From NCBI GenBank assembly GCA_963921195.1, contig OY992541.1:14798644-14862643 (forward strand): a DNA stretch of 64,000 nucleotides. Direction: 5' to 3'. How positions within the stretch are numbered: the stretch's first letter is position 1; each line of letters opens with the position of its first letter. Below the pieces are notes generated by a model that was not told where the DNA came from, did no database searches, and was given only the letters and a program-made list of their open reading frames with translations. Position numbers and translations under genes: made by a program. Source of the stretch: Pegoplata infirma (Eukaryota > Arthropoda > Insecta > Diptera > Anthomyiidae). Of the stretch, positions 12,757 through 22,431 are shown piece by piece.

Positions 12757-13198
12757 GAGTCCCCGCACAACAATGTCGGGGACGTTTTTTTCATACAAAT
12801 TTGGCATGAAAAAACGCTCGACCGAAATCCGCTAGAATAAAATCAATTTTATTTTTGTGTCGGTTTCTCTCTCTCCATTAATTTTTGAAGTGAAAATGTT
12901 GCCACTTTTTTACAAATATTTCGATTTTTTTCGATAAAGTAAACAAAAAAATTATGATCTCTAAAAAGAAAAAATATTAAAATTGAAAAAAAAAAAACAG
13001 CAAAAAAACGAATCAATATGAAAAAATCATATTGATTATTAAAAATACAATTAATTTAAATAAAAAAGTGACGAAAAAGTGAAAAAATAGTGTAAAAATC
13101 AACATATGACAGAATTTTGCGCTGCCGTCTTTGTTTTGCGCCTATACTCTCTCATGACCGAAAACGTCAACCGTTCCGACATTGTTGTGCGGGGACTC
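12757..13198. mobile_element. 442-bp TIR element with TTA target duplication
   Basis: It begins GAGTCCCCGCACAACAATGT and ends with the exact complement, giving a terminal inverted repeat of about 23 bp. TTA lies directly on both sides (12754-12756 and 13199-13201). The interior is AT-rich and non-coding. TTA duplication is typical of PIF/Harbinger-type non-autonomous elements, so that class is the best inference. Confidence 0.88.
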
Positions 13199-13763
13199 TT
13201 AAAACGCAAAATTATAAAATTGTTAAAGTACGTTTATGAATACAATTTTGTAAAAAAGGTTTGTTAAAGGTTTATTGTACTTTAACTATTGTGAGCTTAA
13301 AAAGCAAATTACAATTGGTTTATGAGTTTGGCCGTAAGTGTTTTATATAAAATTTTATATGACTCCATTTTTTTAATTTTTTCTAAGTTTTTTTCAAGGA
13401 ACATTTTTTTTATCGCAAATAAAAAAAAATGTTTTATATAAAATTTTATATGACTCCAATTTTTTAAATTTTTTTTTAAGAACAACTTATTTTTATTATT
13501 TTAATTTTTCAACTTTTTATTAAAAATTAAAAAAAACATCCGGTTTATAAAATTGTATAAATTTTAATATAATTGGATATAATTTTATATCATTGGATTA
13601 GACCAAAACTCGTATCAAAGTCGATATAATGTTATATAAACTGATATTATTAGATATTATTCGATCAAATCTTATGAAACCATTTTTCGTATAAGATTAT
13701 ATCAAAATAGACACGAACCCATATTAAATTATATATTGTGTCATATCAATTTTTTTACTCGGG

Positions 13764-13926
13764 CCTTTTATAAAAAGTACCTTTTATTAAAAGTACCGAA
13801 AGTTCACTTTTTGGTACTTTTGTATTTCCTGAGGTATAAATAAAACAAATTTTTTTGTTTTTTAAATCATTACATTGGTGGAGGGTATTTAAAGATTCGG
13901 CACAGCCGAATATAGCTTTCTTACTT
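13764..13926 (-). repeat. Terminus of the tandem-repeat element with the TTCGGC hairpin
   Basis: After two leftover 16-bp units, this segment ends in a minus-strand terminus: AACAAGTAAGAAAGCTATAT, then the hairpin TTCGGCTGTGCCGAA, then ATACCCTCCACC. The same terminal design heads the elements at 15012 and 44519. It suggests that 8640-9700 plus 13764-13926 is one element, later split by the CCCGAG insertion. Confidence 0.65.
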
Positions 13927-14169
13927 GTTCATTTTATTTCACAAGAGATATCCGGATCAAATAGTGCAACAGCTTCACCACTGAGATACCAAAGATATCA
14001 GAGAATCTCTTCTCCAATCGTTGAGACATCTTATTAATTGAAGCATAATTAGCAATCGCTTTAAAAAAATTCAAATCATTATTTGAAGGTTCTATTGCTT
14101 TAGTGGCGCTAAACCAAAATTTCACGTAAATTGTTTTTGGTCAAACCTAAAACATTTTTAGGCAGTATA
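13927..14169 (-). pseudogene. Decayed coding remnant, C-terminal piece (unnamed transposon-like protein)
   Basis: The minus strand translates to protein-like sequence with the run KFWFSATKAIEPSNNDLNFF followed by a region resembling a terminal WYLSxExVxLxFFD-type segment. It is continuous in sense with 16307-16649, from which it is separated by the 14170-16306 insertion. From memory, this resembles the 3' part of an invertebrate multicopy protein with an ARWM motif, usually thought to be transposon-derived; I cannot name the family with certainty. Frameshifts and stops in the other pieces show it is dead. The 3' end is cut by the repeat terminus at 13926. Confidence 0.5.
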
Positions 14170-16306
14170 TCGTTGGCTTAGTCGGCAAACCTGTCAAGTC
14201 CGTTTTTTTAAATTTTTCAGGAGAGACAAAAAACTGTCTAACTTTTTTTTTGGGTTAACTTTTTTTAAATCTGTAAACACAGTTTTTTTCTTAAGTTCAT
14301 CTTGTTTAACCCCAAAAAATCATAGAACTCTAAAATAATAGAAAGGAACACTTATGGGCTCTTTTTGGACTTAGCACATTTGCTCTTTATAATTTTCTAT
14401 TTTAAATGTGGACTTAGCAGATTTTCTTTACATATTGTGGACTTAACAGATTTTCTTGTATTTTTTTTGTGTTTTTTATAATAAAAAATACTACTACTAC
14501 ATACTTTTTCTTTGTTGTTGACAAAAAAAAATTATTTATAACCTAATCGTAGGGTGGGTCGATGATATGGATATTTGCGAATCTCGTGAACTAATAGCAA
14601 AAAGTCGGTGAGCATTTGCGAGCTGATAACGGGAAAAATTATTTAAAAAAATTGCAGGCTACTTTTAGTTCTCTACAAGCGGTTTAAGTTCGCGGTTTTT
14701 GAAAAAAAAAAAAAAAATTTAAAAAAAATATTTTAAAAATTTTGTGTTGACAAAAGCTTTCAGATGAACAACAGTTCCAAAAAGTGATTTTTTTTTTATT
14801 TAATTTTTAAATATCCCTCTGAAGATGGTCAGCAATGTTGAATAAAATGCTGGGACAATAAAAAAAATTTAAATAAAATATGTTTATATTTTTTATTTAA
14901 TTAATTTATTAACTCATGACCTAATGCCGAACAAAATCAACAAACTACTAAACTAAAGGTCAACTATTCACAACTTTAAACAATTTTGTGAAATAAAAAA
15001 TTCCAAAAAAAACAAGTGAGAGCGTTAAATTCGGCTGTGCCGAATCTATTATACCCTCCAACATGTAATAAAATTAAAAAATTGACAGCAGCGTTGTTTA
15101 AGGGGGGGGGGGGGGGGGCAAGGTAGGGGGAGGGGTCGGTGAGCTGGGGTGACTCCTTGGCCCTCACGGTATATGTTTACAAGTTCATTTTTGTGTGCAT
15201 TGTGCACTTAAGTATTATAGTTTTATAATTATTTATGTTATTTTTTTATCCACGCCCTTAAAAGAGGGGCGGGGCAAAAAAGAGACATTTTTTAATCCCC
15301 TGGGTCCAAGCTCAGGACTATAACCTTCAACGAACATAAAAATGTCTCATTTGGTTCACAAAAATACAAAAAAAACGTTAAAAAATTAGCATTTTTAAGA
15401 GGTTGGTTTAGTTCTTCAAGGGGGAACTTTTTTCCCCCTGGTCCGATTTGGCCCATTTCCGAACTTAACCTGCCTAGGACCATAAGACATATTTATGCAA
15501 AACTTGAGGGGTCTAGCTATTTTATTTTGGACTGCATCGTGTTAACTACAGACGGACGGACGGACGGACGGACAGACGGACGGACGGACAGACGGACGGA
15601 CGGACGGACATCGCTAGAATGTCTTAGAATCGATCACTGATCAATAATATATATACTTTATGGGGTCTCCGACCGATATTTCGATGCGTTACACACGGAA
15701 TGACAAAGTGAGTATACCCCCATACTGTAGTTGGAGGGTATAAAAATGCTGATAAATTTTGGTCCATGGAAGCACATAAAAGCCAAAATTTTCTTTTCTT
15801 AATGCGCTTTATTTTGCTAAATTTTACGATTTGAATAAAATTTTGAAAAAAAAAAAATTTTATATAAAAAATCTAACTTTTCTGGCTTTGGAGATGCCAT
15901 CATGTACCAAAATTTATCAGCTAATTTTTTTTTTGGAATTTTTGCCTTTATAAGTTATATTTTGTCAAAAAAAAAAAAAACAACAAAAACAAGCATGTAT
16001 TTCCATACGAGCTCTCTTTTTGCGTCCTTTTAATAAAATAAACAAACCTCGAATTTAAATCTATTGAAGAAATTTGTTGATACAAAATATGTATTGTTTT
16101 TAGCTGGACATAGCACGTGGCTTTCGATGTTTTATTTTTTTTTGGACTTGACAGAATTTCTTACCACTGCATAACAAGAAGAAAAAACAACATAACGGCA
16201 TTTTGTTTTTTGTAAATGATGTGTTTTGAGTTATACTAGCATACTACATCAAAAACTCAATTTGCATAAAAATTGGACTTGACAGGTTTGCCGACTAAGC
16301 CAACGA
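14170..16306. mobile_element. 2.1-kb TIR element with TA target duplication
   Basis: The left end TCGTTGGCTTAGTCGGCAAA (continuing CCTGTCAAGTCC) and the right end at 16306 are exact complements over about 32 bp, with TA at 14168-14169 and 16307-16308. Subterminal copies of TGGACTTAGCA, TGGACTTAACAG and TGGACTTGACAG (near 14376, 14412, 14441 and 16143) echo the end sequence and could be transposase-binding sites. No transposase is left. A separate repeat is inserted at 15012-15746. It lies within, and splits, a decayed coding sequence. Confidence 0.87.
15012..15746 (+). mobile_element. Fly-type repeat with TTCGGCTGTGCCGAAT hairpin and GGAGGGTATA end
   Basis: The 5' end reads ACAAGTGAGAGCGTTAAATT, the hairpin TTCGGCTGTGCCGAA and TATACCCTCCAACATG. 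The 3' end reads TACTGTAGTTGGAGGGTATA. In between are a 17-G run (15102-15118), a conserved GTTCTTCAAGGGGGAACTTT segment, a GACGGACG tandem run (15549-15609) and AATGTCTTAGAATCGATCAC. Another copy is at 41285-41935, and fragments are at 13870-13926 and 44519-44715. Non-coding; insertion class unclear. Confidence 0.78.
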
Positions 16307-16649
16307 TATGCCTTTTGCCATCCATCGAGCATGACTGATGGGTCCTGGTGGGCTAAAATGATTATTAGGAATATTTTCACCAAGCTATAATAAAACAATT
16401 TCAAGAAACTCCTTGAAGTCGTCTCTGGGTCGCTTTTCTTTTATTTGAGCCCAACAAAACAACTTGATGCAGGTTGGACTAGAGCTGGTATGTTGCCTGC
16501 CACTTTCTAATCTTCTATGCCAGAACTGTATGGTTTGTCTTTTATATTTTCCCATTACTCTTTAAAACGCTCAAACATTGGCACTCCTGGTCCAGACGTT
16601 TTGATGAATTTGGTTTCAAACACTTCTTTTAATTGAAGTTCATTAATAT
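16307..16649 (-). pseudogene. Decayed coding remnant, central piece (ARWM-motif protein)
   Basis: Read on the minus strand in shifting frames, this piece gives VFETKFIKTSGPGVPMFERF, then a segment near RPRDDFKEFLEI, then HARWMAKGIYCLKMF after frame changes. The order and the SGPxxPxFxRF and HxARWMAKxIYxLK signatures match the family named at 13927-14169. Several stops and frameshifts are present. Its 5' neighbour lies beyond the Ty3/Gypsy element, from 26977: LPCKHHINELQLKEVFE reads across the reconstructed junction. Confidence 0.55.
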
Positions 16650-18757
16650 TGTTGCACGCTTGGTTGGTAACAACCTATCCTTAAGAAATTACATTGGCAT
16701 GTAAAAAGATATTACGACCAGCTCAGACGGTCAAAAGGCGGAGTTCTGTAACCCGAAGGATACGTGCAATCATAAAGAAAAAACATGCCATAATATAAAA
16801 AGCCTCTAGAGCGAAAAAATGGTACTTTGAACAAAACACGTATTGAGAGTGATGGTGTCTCCCAGGGTGCAGTTTTCCCTACCCAATCACTACCGTAACG
16901 TAGTACGCCATTGGCAATTACACACCCTATAGTTTATTAAATTGCCCCTTAAAATTTAAATGTAGCAACTATTTCATTTTAATTGAATTTGGGAGCATTC
17001 CCTTTATTTATAGAACTTAGCAATTCATTATTTATCGATTTACATTAATAGAGGAAAAAAATATATATATATTAAATCTAAATTTACAAAATAAAAAATA
17101 TAATGTTTACAAAACTATATACAAAAGTATTTTGTTTCAAAAAAAAATTACACAAACTTCCTTAAAAGGAAATATGTCAGGGTACCTTGTACCAAAAGAA
17201 ATACTAACTATCTGTGATATATCTGTGATATTTTTAGTTTTAAGGTAGAATTTTAGAAACATTCAGTAATTACGTATAAAAATTTAGTATTAACAAATTA
17301 TAATTTAGGGTCTTTGTCAAGTCAATGTTGAATGTAAAAGTAAAATAATATATTGAGTAAATACCTGGTTTGTTCGTCTTAGCGAGGCTATACTTTAAAT
17401 TATTTACCACTTGATTCAGTGTAGAACTTTGACGATTTTGATAATAATGATGTTTATTTTGACGAATTACTTGATGATGATCGTTGAAATGGCCACCCAG
17501 CGAATCATGATCTTTATAAATGAAATCTGTAAAAAGTTTAAGATTTAACACGAAAAGAATAATTACAATGTACTGCTGAATCAAATGTTGTATGACGACA
17601 CTTAAAAAAAATTGCAATTACACTATATACCTCTTTACCTTGTATTTTTTTCTGTTTATCTTACTTTTTAATTCTTTCTGTCCGTCGTAATGAAGTTATA
17701 ACTATTCACTTAATTACATTAAATTAAAAGGAACAGAAATCAAATGTGCAATGTGTCAATGCAATGCATTGACCAAACGACTTCTCGTGACTGAATTGAT
17801 GGTTAACTTTATATTGTGCTCTTTGCCTCCACTTGTCGATGCTGTTGTTTTTGTCTTTCCTCTTTAATTTGGAGACTAATTTGTTTCTTTGCTTATTTAT
17901 TAAGGGATCGCTGGACAAAATTAGTCAATGGAAAAATACCATAAGTAAAAAAAAGAGCACGTGTAGTTGTTTACGCAAGTTACGACTTTGAGAACACCCA
18001 ATAGGAAATATACCCTTTGGTATTTCTGATTATAATAATTGTGTGAAAGACTCGAACCTCGTGTAATCCTACTTTTATCGAGTAAAAGTATTTAGATGGA
18101 TGAAGTCTTAAAAACAAACATGAATTTACCTTTCAGGTTTTATGGTAGTTTAACTAACAATTGTTAAATCTCACTTATGTATGTTGTTAAAATTTGCCAC
18201 AATTATTAAATCTGAACAAATATGTATCTTTTTTTTTGTTTGATATTAGTTCTTTCTTGGGTAAAATTCACAAAGTTAACCTTATGTAAATTTTATTTAG
18301 GATTTTTTTTTTTTTTTAACTTTCTATTTGCAGTTTTATTTAACTGGATTGTTTATTAATTTTTTTCTTCGGATTTTATAGATTTTTAAAGATTTAATTT
18401 TTACATGTGATTTGATCACGAATTTGATGCTTACACTTTCTCAGCTAAATTGAAATAAACAGGAAATAATGAGAGAAAGGTATTGCCTGAAATATGTAAA
18501 GCATTCTACGCGATTCAGAAGCGAGTTGAAATAAAAAAAAAAGTGCTGCCAAATTTACTTAACTGACTTCAATTTGAGAAGTAAATAGTGATGTTAACTT
18601 TTAGAATAAGAGTAACTATGCAATGACAACAAGTACTCAAAAAAAATTATTATATTTTGAAAACACCGATCAAATTCTTTATAAATGTTAGCACAAAAGC
18701 AACCTTTAAAAAAAAATACTGAAAATAAATCCAATATAAGGGCAATATTTCGTTACA
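16650..18757 (-). repeat. 3' LTR of the Ty3/Gypsy element
   Basis: This is a 2108-bp direct repeat of 24715-26976. On the element strand it starts TGTAACG at 18757 and ends GCAACA at 16650. The match is almost exact; visible differences include a few single-base changes and indels near 16790 and 17040 and the absence of the 152-bp insert found in the other LTR. Small open frames inside (17270-17617, 17724-17918) recur in both LTRs and look like chance. No purine-rich tract is obvious just inside the LTR at 18758-18790. Confidence 0.93.
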
Positions 18758-18867
18758 AAACTGCTTCGTTATTAAAATTCTAATTAAAGAACGAACAGGA
18801 GATCGAAAATTATGGTAAAAAGTTGGCCTTAACGTGTGGCACGACCCACAAAAGCCGGGAATTGCTC

Positions 18868-21800
18868 CTATTTTTTTAAATCAGAGGCGTGAAAACGTCC
18901 TACGTAGTTGCCTTTCAAGTCTTCGATGTCGAATAAGGAATTGCCAATACGCTTACGAATTTTGCACTTTAAAAACTTTGGCATAAATTTTGCATTAATT
19001 CTTTTTGATAAATTGCTCAAAATGTGATTCTTTCGGAAAACTGTTTGTCCTTCTTCGAATTTGATTTTTCTACTTCTCAAATTATAAGTTTTACTTGCTC
19101 TTTCGTGTGCCTTGTCAAGATTTTCTTTTAATTTTTCTCGAATTTTGTGAAGGTTATCATGATTAGCTGAAATTTCAAATTGATCATTGTTCAGACTATT
19201 AAGTTTTTCCAGAATTTCATACGATGATGCATGCTGACACATATTTTGTCCAAATAGCGCATAATACGGAGAGCAATTAATGGAACTATGATAGTCGCTT
19301 CTTAGAATTGATAATATATGGGGTATGTGTTTATCCCAATTGGAATGGTCTTTCTCACCCTGTAAAAAACACCGAAGCTTCGTAATGATCTCTCTATTTG
19401 CGCGTTCAGACGCGTTGGACTGGGGTGCGTAAAACCCTGTTTTTATATGTCTTATTCCATACAGTTTAAAAAATTCGCACATCTCCTTTGACACGAATTG
19501 TTTTCCATTGTCACTGTGTATAAACTGTGGAACACCAAAAGTGGGAAACAATTCGGATTGGAAAAACAACGTTACATTGGCTGTTGTGGCCGCACGCATG
19601 GGTTTCAGAAAAATAAATTTGGTAAGATGGTCAAGACAAATTAAGATGTAGGAATTTTTTAATTTTGAAGATGTATAAGGACCTAAGAAGTCACAAAATA
19701 AACGCTGAAACGGTCGAAATGTCTGAAAGGCATCACCCATGGGAGGTCGAGAAATTTGGTTGTTTGCCTTAATTGATTTGCAAGTGTCACAATTACTAAT
19801 GTACGTCTTTATGTCCTTGGACATTGTTGGCCAAAAGAATTTCTGCCGTACTCTCGCTAACGTTTTTCCAAACCCACCGTGACAAGCTGTAAATGAATCG
19901 TGTGAAGATTTAATAACGTTTTCCGTTAAGGAAAGTGGTAACCATAACTTCCAGATATGTTCTTCTTCATTATCTAAGCCCTGTCTAAATTTAACACGTT
20001 TGAAAACAAGATCGTCTTCAACACATAAATCCGGAAGAGAATCTTTCTGTTCCAAAACAGTTTTGCGAATATTAACATATTCGTCACTTTCAAAATCCAT
20101 GCTCTTCAAGTCAATATCAAAATCCATTTTTCCTAAAGCCAATTCGTCAACATCAAACCGGGATAATGTGTCGGGCACTACATTAAGTGAACCTTTGCGG
20201 TGTTCTATTTGAAAATCATAGCGTTGGAGTTTAAGGCTCCATCTTGCCAGTCGTCCTGACAGATCTCTCTGGCTCATGAGCCATCTCAAACTCGAGTGAT
20301 CTGTAATTATACGAAAGGGCAGGCCTTCAATATAAGGTCTAAACCTTTGAACTGAGAGCACTGCCGCTAGACATTCTAGCTCTGTCACAGTATAATTTTG
20401 TTGCGCTTTATTAAGCTTCTGTGATACAAAAGCTATAGGATGTTCTTTACCCGCCTCGTCGAATTGCAACAAAACACCCCCAACTCCAATTTTAGATGCG
20501 TCACATTGAATGACGAACTCTTTAGAAAAATTTGGCTGTGCTAATACTGGTGCTGAAGAAAGTGCCAGTTTTAGCTTCTCAAAAGAGTCTATTGCATTTT
20601 TACTTATTTTAAACGGTTTATTGGATTTTTTAAGACAGTCAGTCAGGGGACCGCTTAAGTTGGCAAAATTTTCTATAAAACCACGATACCAGTTAGCCAT
20701 TCCGATAAATCTTCGTACTTGACGTGGAGATTTAGGCAATGGAAAGTTGGTGATACTCTCCACCTTAGACGAATCTACCTTAAGGCAGCCCTGACCGATC
20801 ACATAACCTAGGTATTTGATTTCGCGCTGGCAAAACTTGCTTTTGCTTACATTAATCGTTAGTTTTGCCAATTTTAAACACGATGCAACTTCGCTTAGAA
20901 TTTTTAAATGTGAGTCAAAATCTGAGCTGCAGACGAGTAAATCGTCCAGATATATAAAGACGTTTTCTCGTAGTCTTGAAGGTACAACTTTATCCATTAG
21001 TCTACTCATGGTCTGAGGACCATTACATAAACCAAATGGCATAAATTTGTATTGGTAAAGGGGCTTACCAGGCACAACAAATGCGGTTTTTTCTTTAGAG
21101 GATTCTGATAAGCGGATTTGAAGGAAAGCATCCTTCAAATCAATACCACTGATGTAATGGGTATCATTAAGCCTGCTCAAGAGCCCATTAATGTGGGGTA
21201 ATGGGTAGGAGTCTTTTTTTGTTACCGAATTTAAACCTCTTGAGTCAATACAGAGTCTTACCTTACCAGGTTTTCTCACAAGAACCGCAGGTGAGCACCA
21301 TGGAGAATTTGACTCTTCGATTACGCCCATAGACAATAAACGGTCTATTTCCTCATAAGCCTCAGCTTGTCTTGGAGGCGATAAGGGATAATGTCTGGCC
21401 TTAATAGGCACAGCATTGCCAGTATCTATATGGTGTTCTAGGAGGTCAGTAGAACCTAAACCCATTTTCTCGAAGGACGGAAATTCTAAAATTACTTTGT
21501 CCAATAACAACTGTTGTTCTGTACTTAATTTATGAAATTTTGAATTGTCCTTGTCAAAATCATTATCGATCTCAGAACAGCAAGGTATAATTTCAGGGGC
21601 GAGCGCAAAGGCTTTCCAGAAATTAACCCCTAAGTATACAGATTGAGTTAAATTTGGTACAAGATAAAACATTATATCCTTAGATATGTTTTTAAAATTG
21701 ACTGGAAGCGTACAAAAACCTACTACCTTCTGTCTGTCGCCATTAGCAGTGGATAGTGAAGACTTAAATTCAGTAAAGGGAATATTATTTCGAGAAATAA

Positions 21801-22431
21801 AATCCATACATTTGTTTCCAAGGACTGAAACATTCGCTCCCGAATCTAGAAGTCCTGAAAAGGTTTCATCCCAAATAGTAATTTTGGCAAATGGACGATC
21901 ATCTTCACCGGAAACGACTGTAGATTCGACTTTATTTTGAAAAGTTTTTCTAACTTTATATCTCTCGCGACATTTAGAAATTTTAAAATAAAATGATTTT
22001 GAAGGCTTAGAAAAGGTACTGGTTTTAACAAAATCTGGTTTAGAAAAATCTGTATTTTTATTTGGTATAATAGTGTCAATCTGGTACGATTTCGCATCAA
22101 GTATGGAATCTGTATTATTACATGTTACGTTTAACTTTAAAGGATTTAATTTAAAAATTTCAGATTCAATTTTTGGTTTTGCTGGGCAATCTAATATTTG
22201 TTGCAAATTTAAAGTTTTATGTTCTGAGCTTTGTTTAAAATTAGAATTTTCTAATAACTTATTAGTGTTTACATGTAAGTTATTTGTTTTTAGTTTGCAT
22301 TTCTGCCTGAGGCCGGGTTTTGAGGGCTCGAACGAGATACCCCGGTATTCATCTCGTTGGCTTTCGAGTTTCCCTGATGTTTGTTTGGGCAATTGGGAGT
22401 TGCTACTCCTTTGAAACCACATTTGTAGCAA
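18868..22431 (-). CDS. pol: pol polyprotein: protease, reverse transcriptase, RNase H, integrase
   Basis: An open frame of 1187 codons, counted from a TTG that is not the real start; it is most likely made as a Gag-Pol fusion by a -1 shift at 22368-22374. Retroviral-type protease has LLDSGANVSVLG (residues 194-205). Reverse transcriptase carries YLDD (495-498) with MPFGLCN just before it. RNase H has QCDAS, an ELE segment, TDHSSL and PDTLSRF (about 643-757). Integrase has an HHCC finger (H844, H851, C881, C884) and the catalytic triad D914, D974, E1009, spaced as in D,D-35-E. The C-terminal stretch to residue 1187 resembles the chromatin-targeting tail of Gypsy integrases. No internal stops; all key residues are present, so the protein may be functional. 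The frame is offset by -1 from gag and overlaps it by 142 bases. Confidence 0.95.
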   Translation of the reverse strand: MLQMWFQRSSNSQLPKQTSGKLESQRDEYRGISFEPSKPGLRQKCKLKTNNLHVNTNKLLENSNFKQSSEHKTLNLQQILDCPAKPKIESEIFKLNPLKLNVTCNNTDSILDAKSYQIDTIIPNKNTDFSKPDFVKTSTFSKPSKSFYFKISKCRERYKVRKTFQNKVESTVVSGEDDRPFAKITIWDETFSGLLDSGANVSVLGNKCMDFISRNNIPFTEFKSSLSTANGDRQKVVGFCTLPVNFKNISKDIMFYLVPNLTQSVYLGVNFWKAFALAPEIIPCCSEIDNDFDKDNSKFHKLSTEQQLLLDKVILEFPSFEKMGLGSTDLLEHHIDTGNAVPIKARHYPLSPPRQAEAYEEIDRLLSMGVIEESNSPWCSPAVLVRKPGKVRLCIDSRGLNSVTKKDSYPLPHINGLLSRLNDTHYISGIDLKDAFLQIRLSESSKEKTAFVVPGKPLYQYKFMPFGLCNGPQTMSRLMDKVVPSRLRENVFIYLDDLLVCSSDFDSHLKILSEVASCLKLAKLTINVSKSKFCQREIKYLGYVIGQGCLKVDSSKVESITNFPLPKSPRQVRRFIGMANWYRGFIENFANLSGPLTDCLKKSNKPFKISKNAIDSFEKLKLALSSAPVLAQPNFSKEFVIQCDASKIGVGGVLLQFDEAGKEHPIAFVSQKLNKAQQNYTVTELECLAAVLSVQRFRPYIEGLPFRIITDHSSLRWLMSQRDLSGRLARWSLKLQRYDFQIEHRKGSLNVVPDTLSRFDVDELALGKMDFDIDLKSMDFESDEYVNIRKTVLEQKDSLPDLCVEDDLVFKRVKFRQGLDNEEEHIWKLWLPLSLTENVIKSSHDSFTACHGGFGKTLARVRQKFFWPTMSKDIKTYISNCDTCKSIKANNQISRPPMGDAFQTFRPFQRLFCDFLGPYTSSKLKNSYILICLDHLTKFIFLKPMRAATTANVTLFFQSELFPTFGVPQFIHSDNGKQFVSKEMCEFFKLYGIRHIKTGFYAPQSNASERANREIITKLRCFLQGEKDHSNWDKHIPHILSILRSDYHSSINCSPYYALFGQNMCQHASSYEILEKLNSLNNDQFEISANHDNLHKIREKLKENLDKAHERASKTYNLRSRKIKFEEGQTVFRKNHILSNLSKRINAKFMPKFLKCKIRKRIGNSLFDIEDLKGNYVGRFHASDLKK

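Larger units (their letters stand above)
9701..13763. mobile_element. CCCGAG-bounded TIR element inserted in the 16-bp array
   Basis: It begins CCCGAGTAAAAATAATTTAA at 9701 and ends TTTTTTTACTCGGG at 13763. The 16-bp array continues in register on the far side, with CC on each side suggesting a 2-bp target duplication. Internal copies of the boundary motif at 9836, 10276, 11190 and 11353 show that like modules have inserted into or recombined with each other. 10276-11190 and 11191-11353 match parts of the 1-7759 block. It also holds two independent TIR elements (11657-12165, 12757-13198). No transposase reading frame is present. Superfamily unknown. Confidence 0.82.

Noticed and set aside
17270..17918. 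115- and 64-codon frames in the LTR, repeated at 25549-26137
   Set aside because: They sit inside LTRs, differ at the MITE insertion, and show no domain or composition bias beyond chance.
18758..18867. env-like gene between pol and 3' LTR of the Ty3/Gypsy element
   Set aside because: Only about 110 bp is available and no frame is present.
20000..22414. Plus-strand open frames of 66-113 codons
   Set aside because: They lie opposite the pol and gag frames of the Ty3/Gypsy element and have no protein-like motifs.
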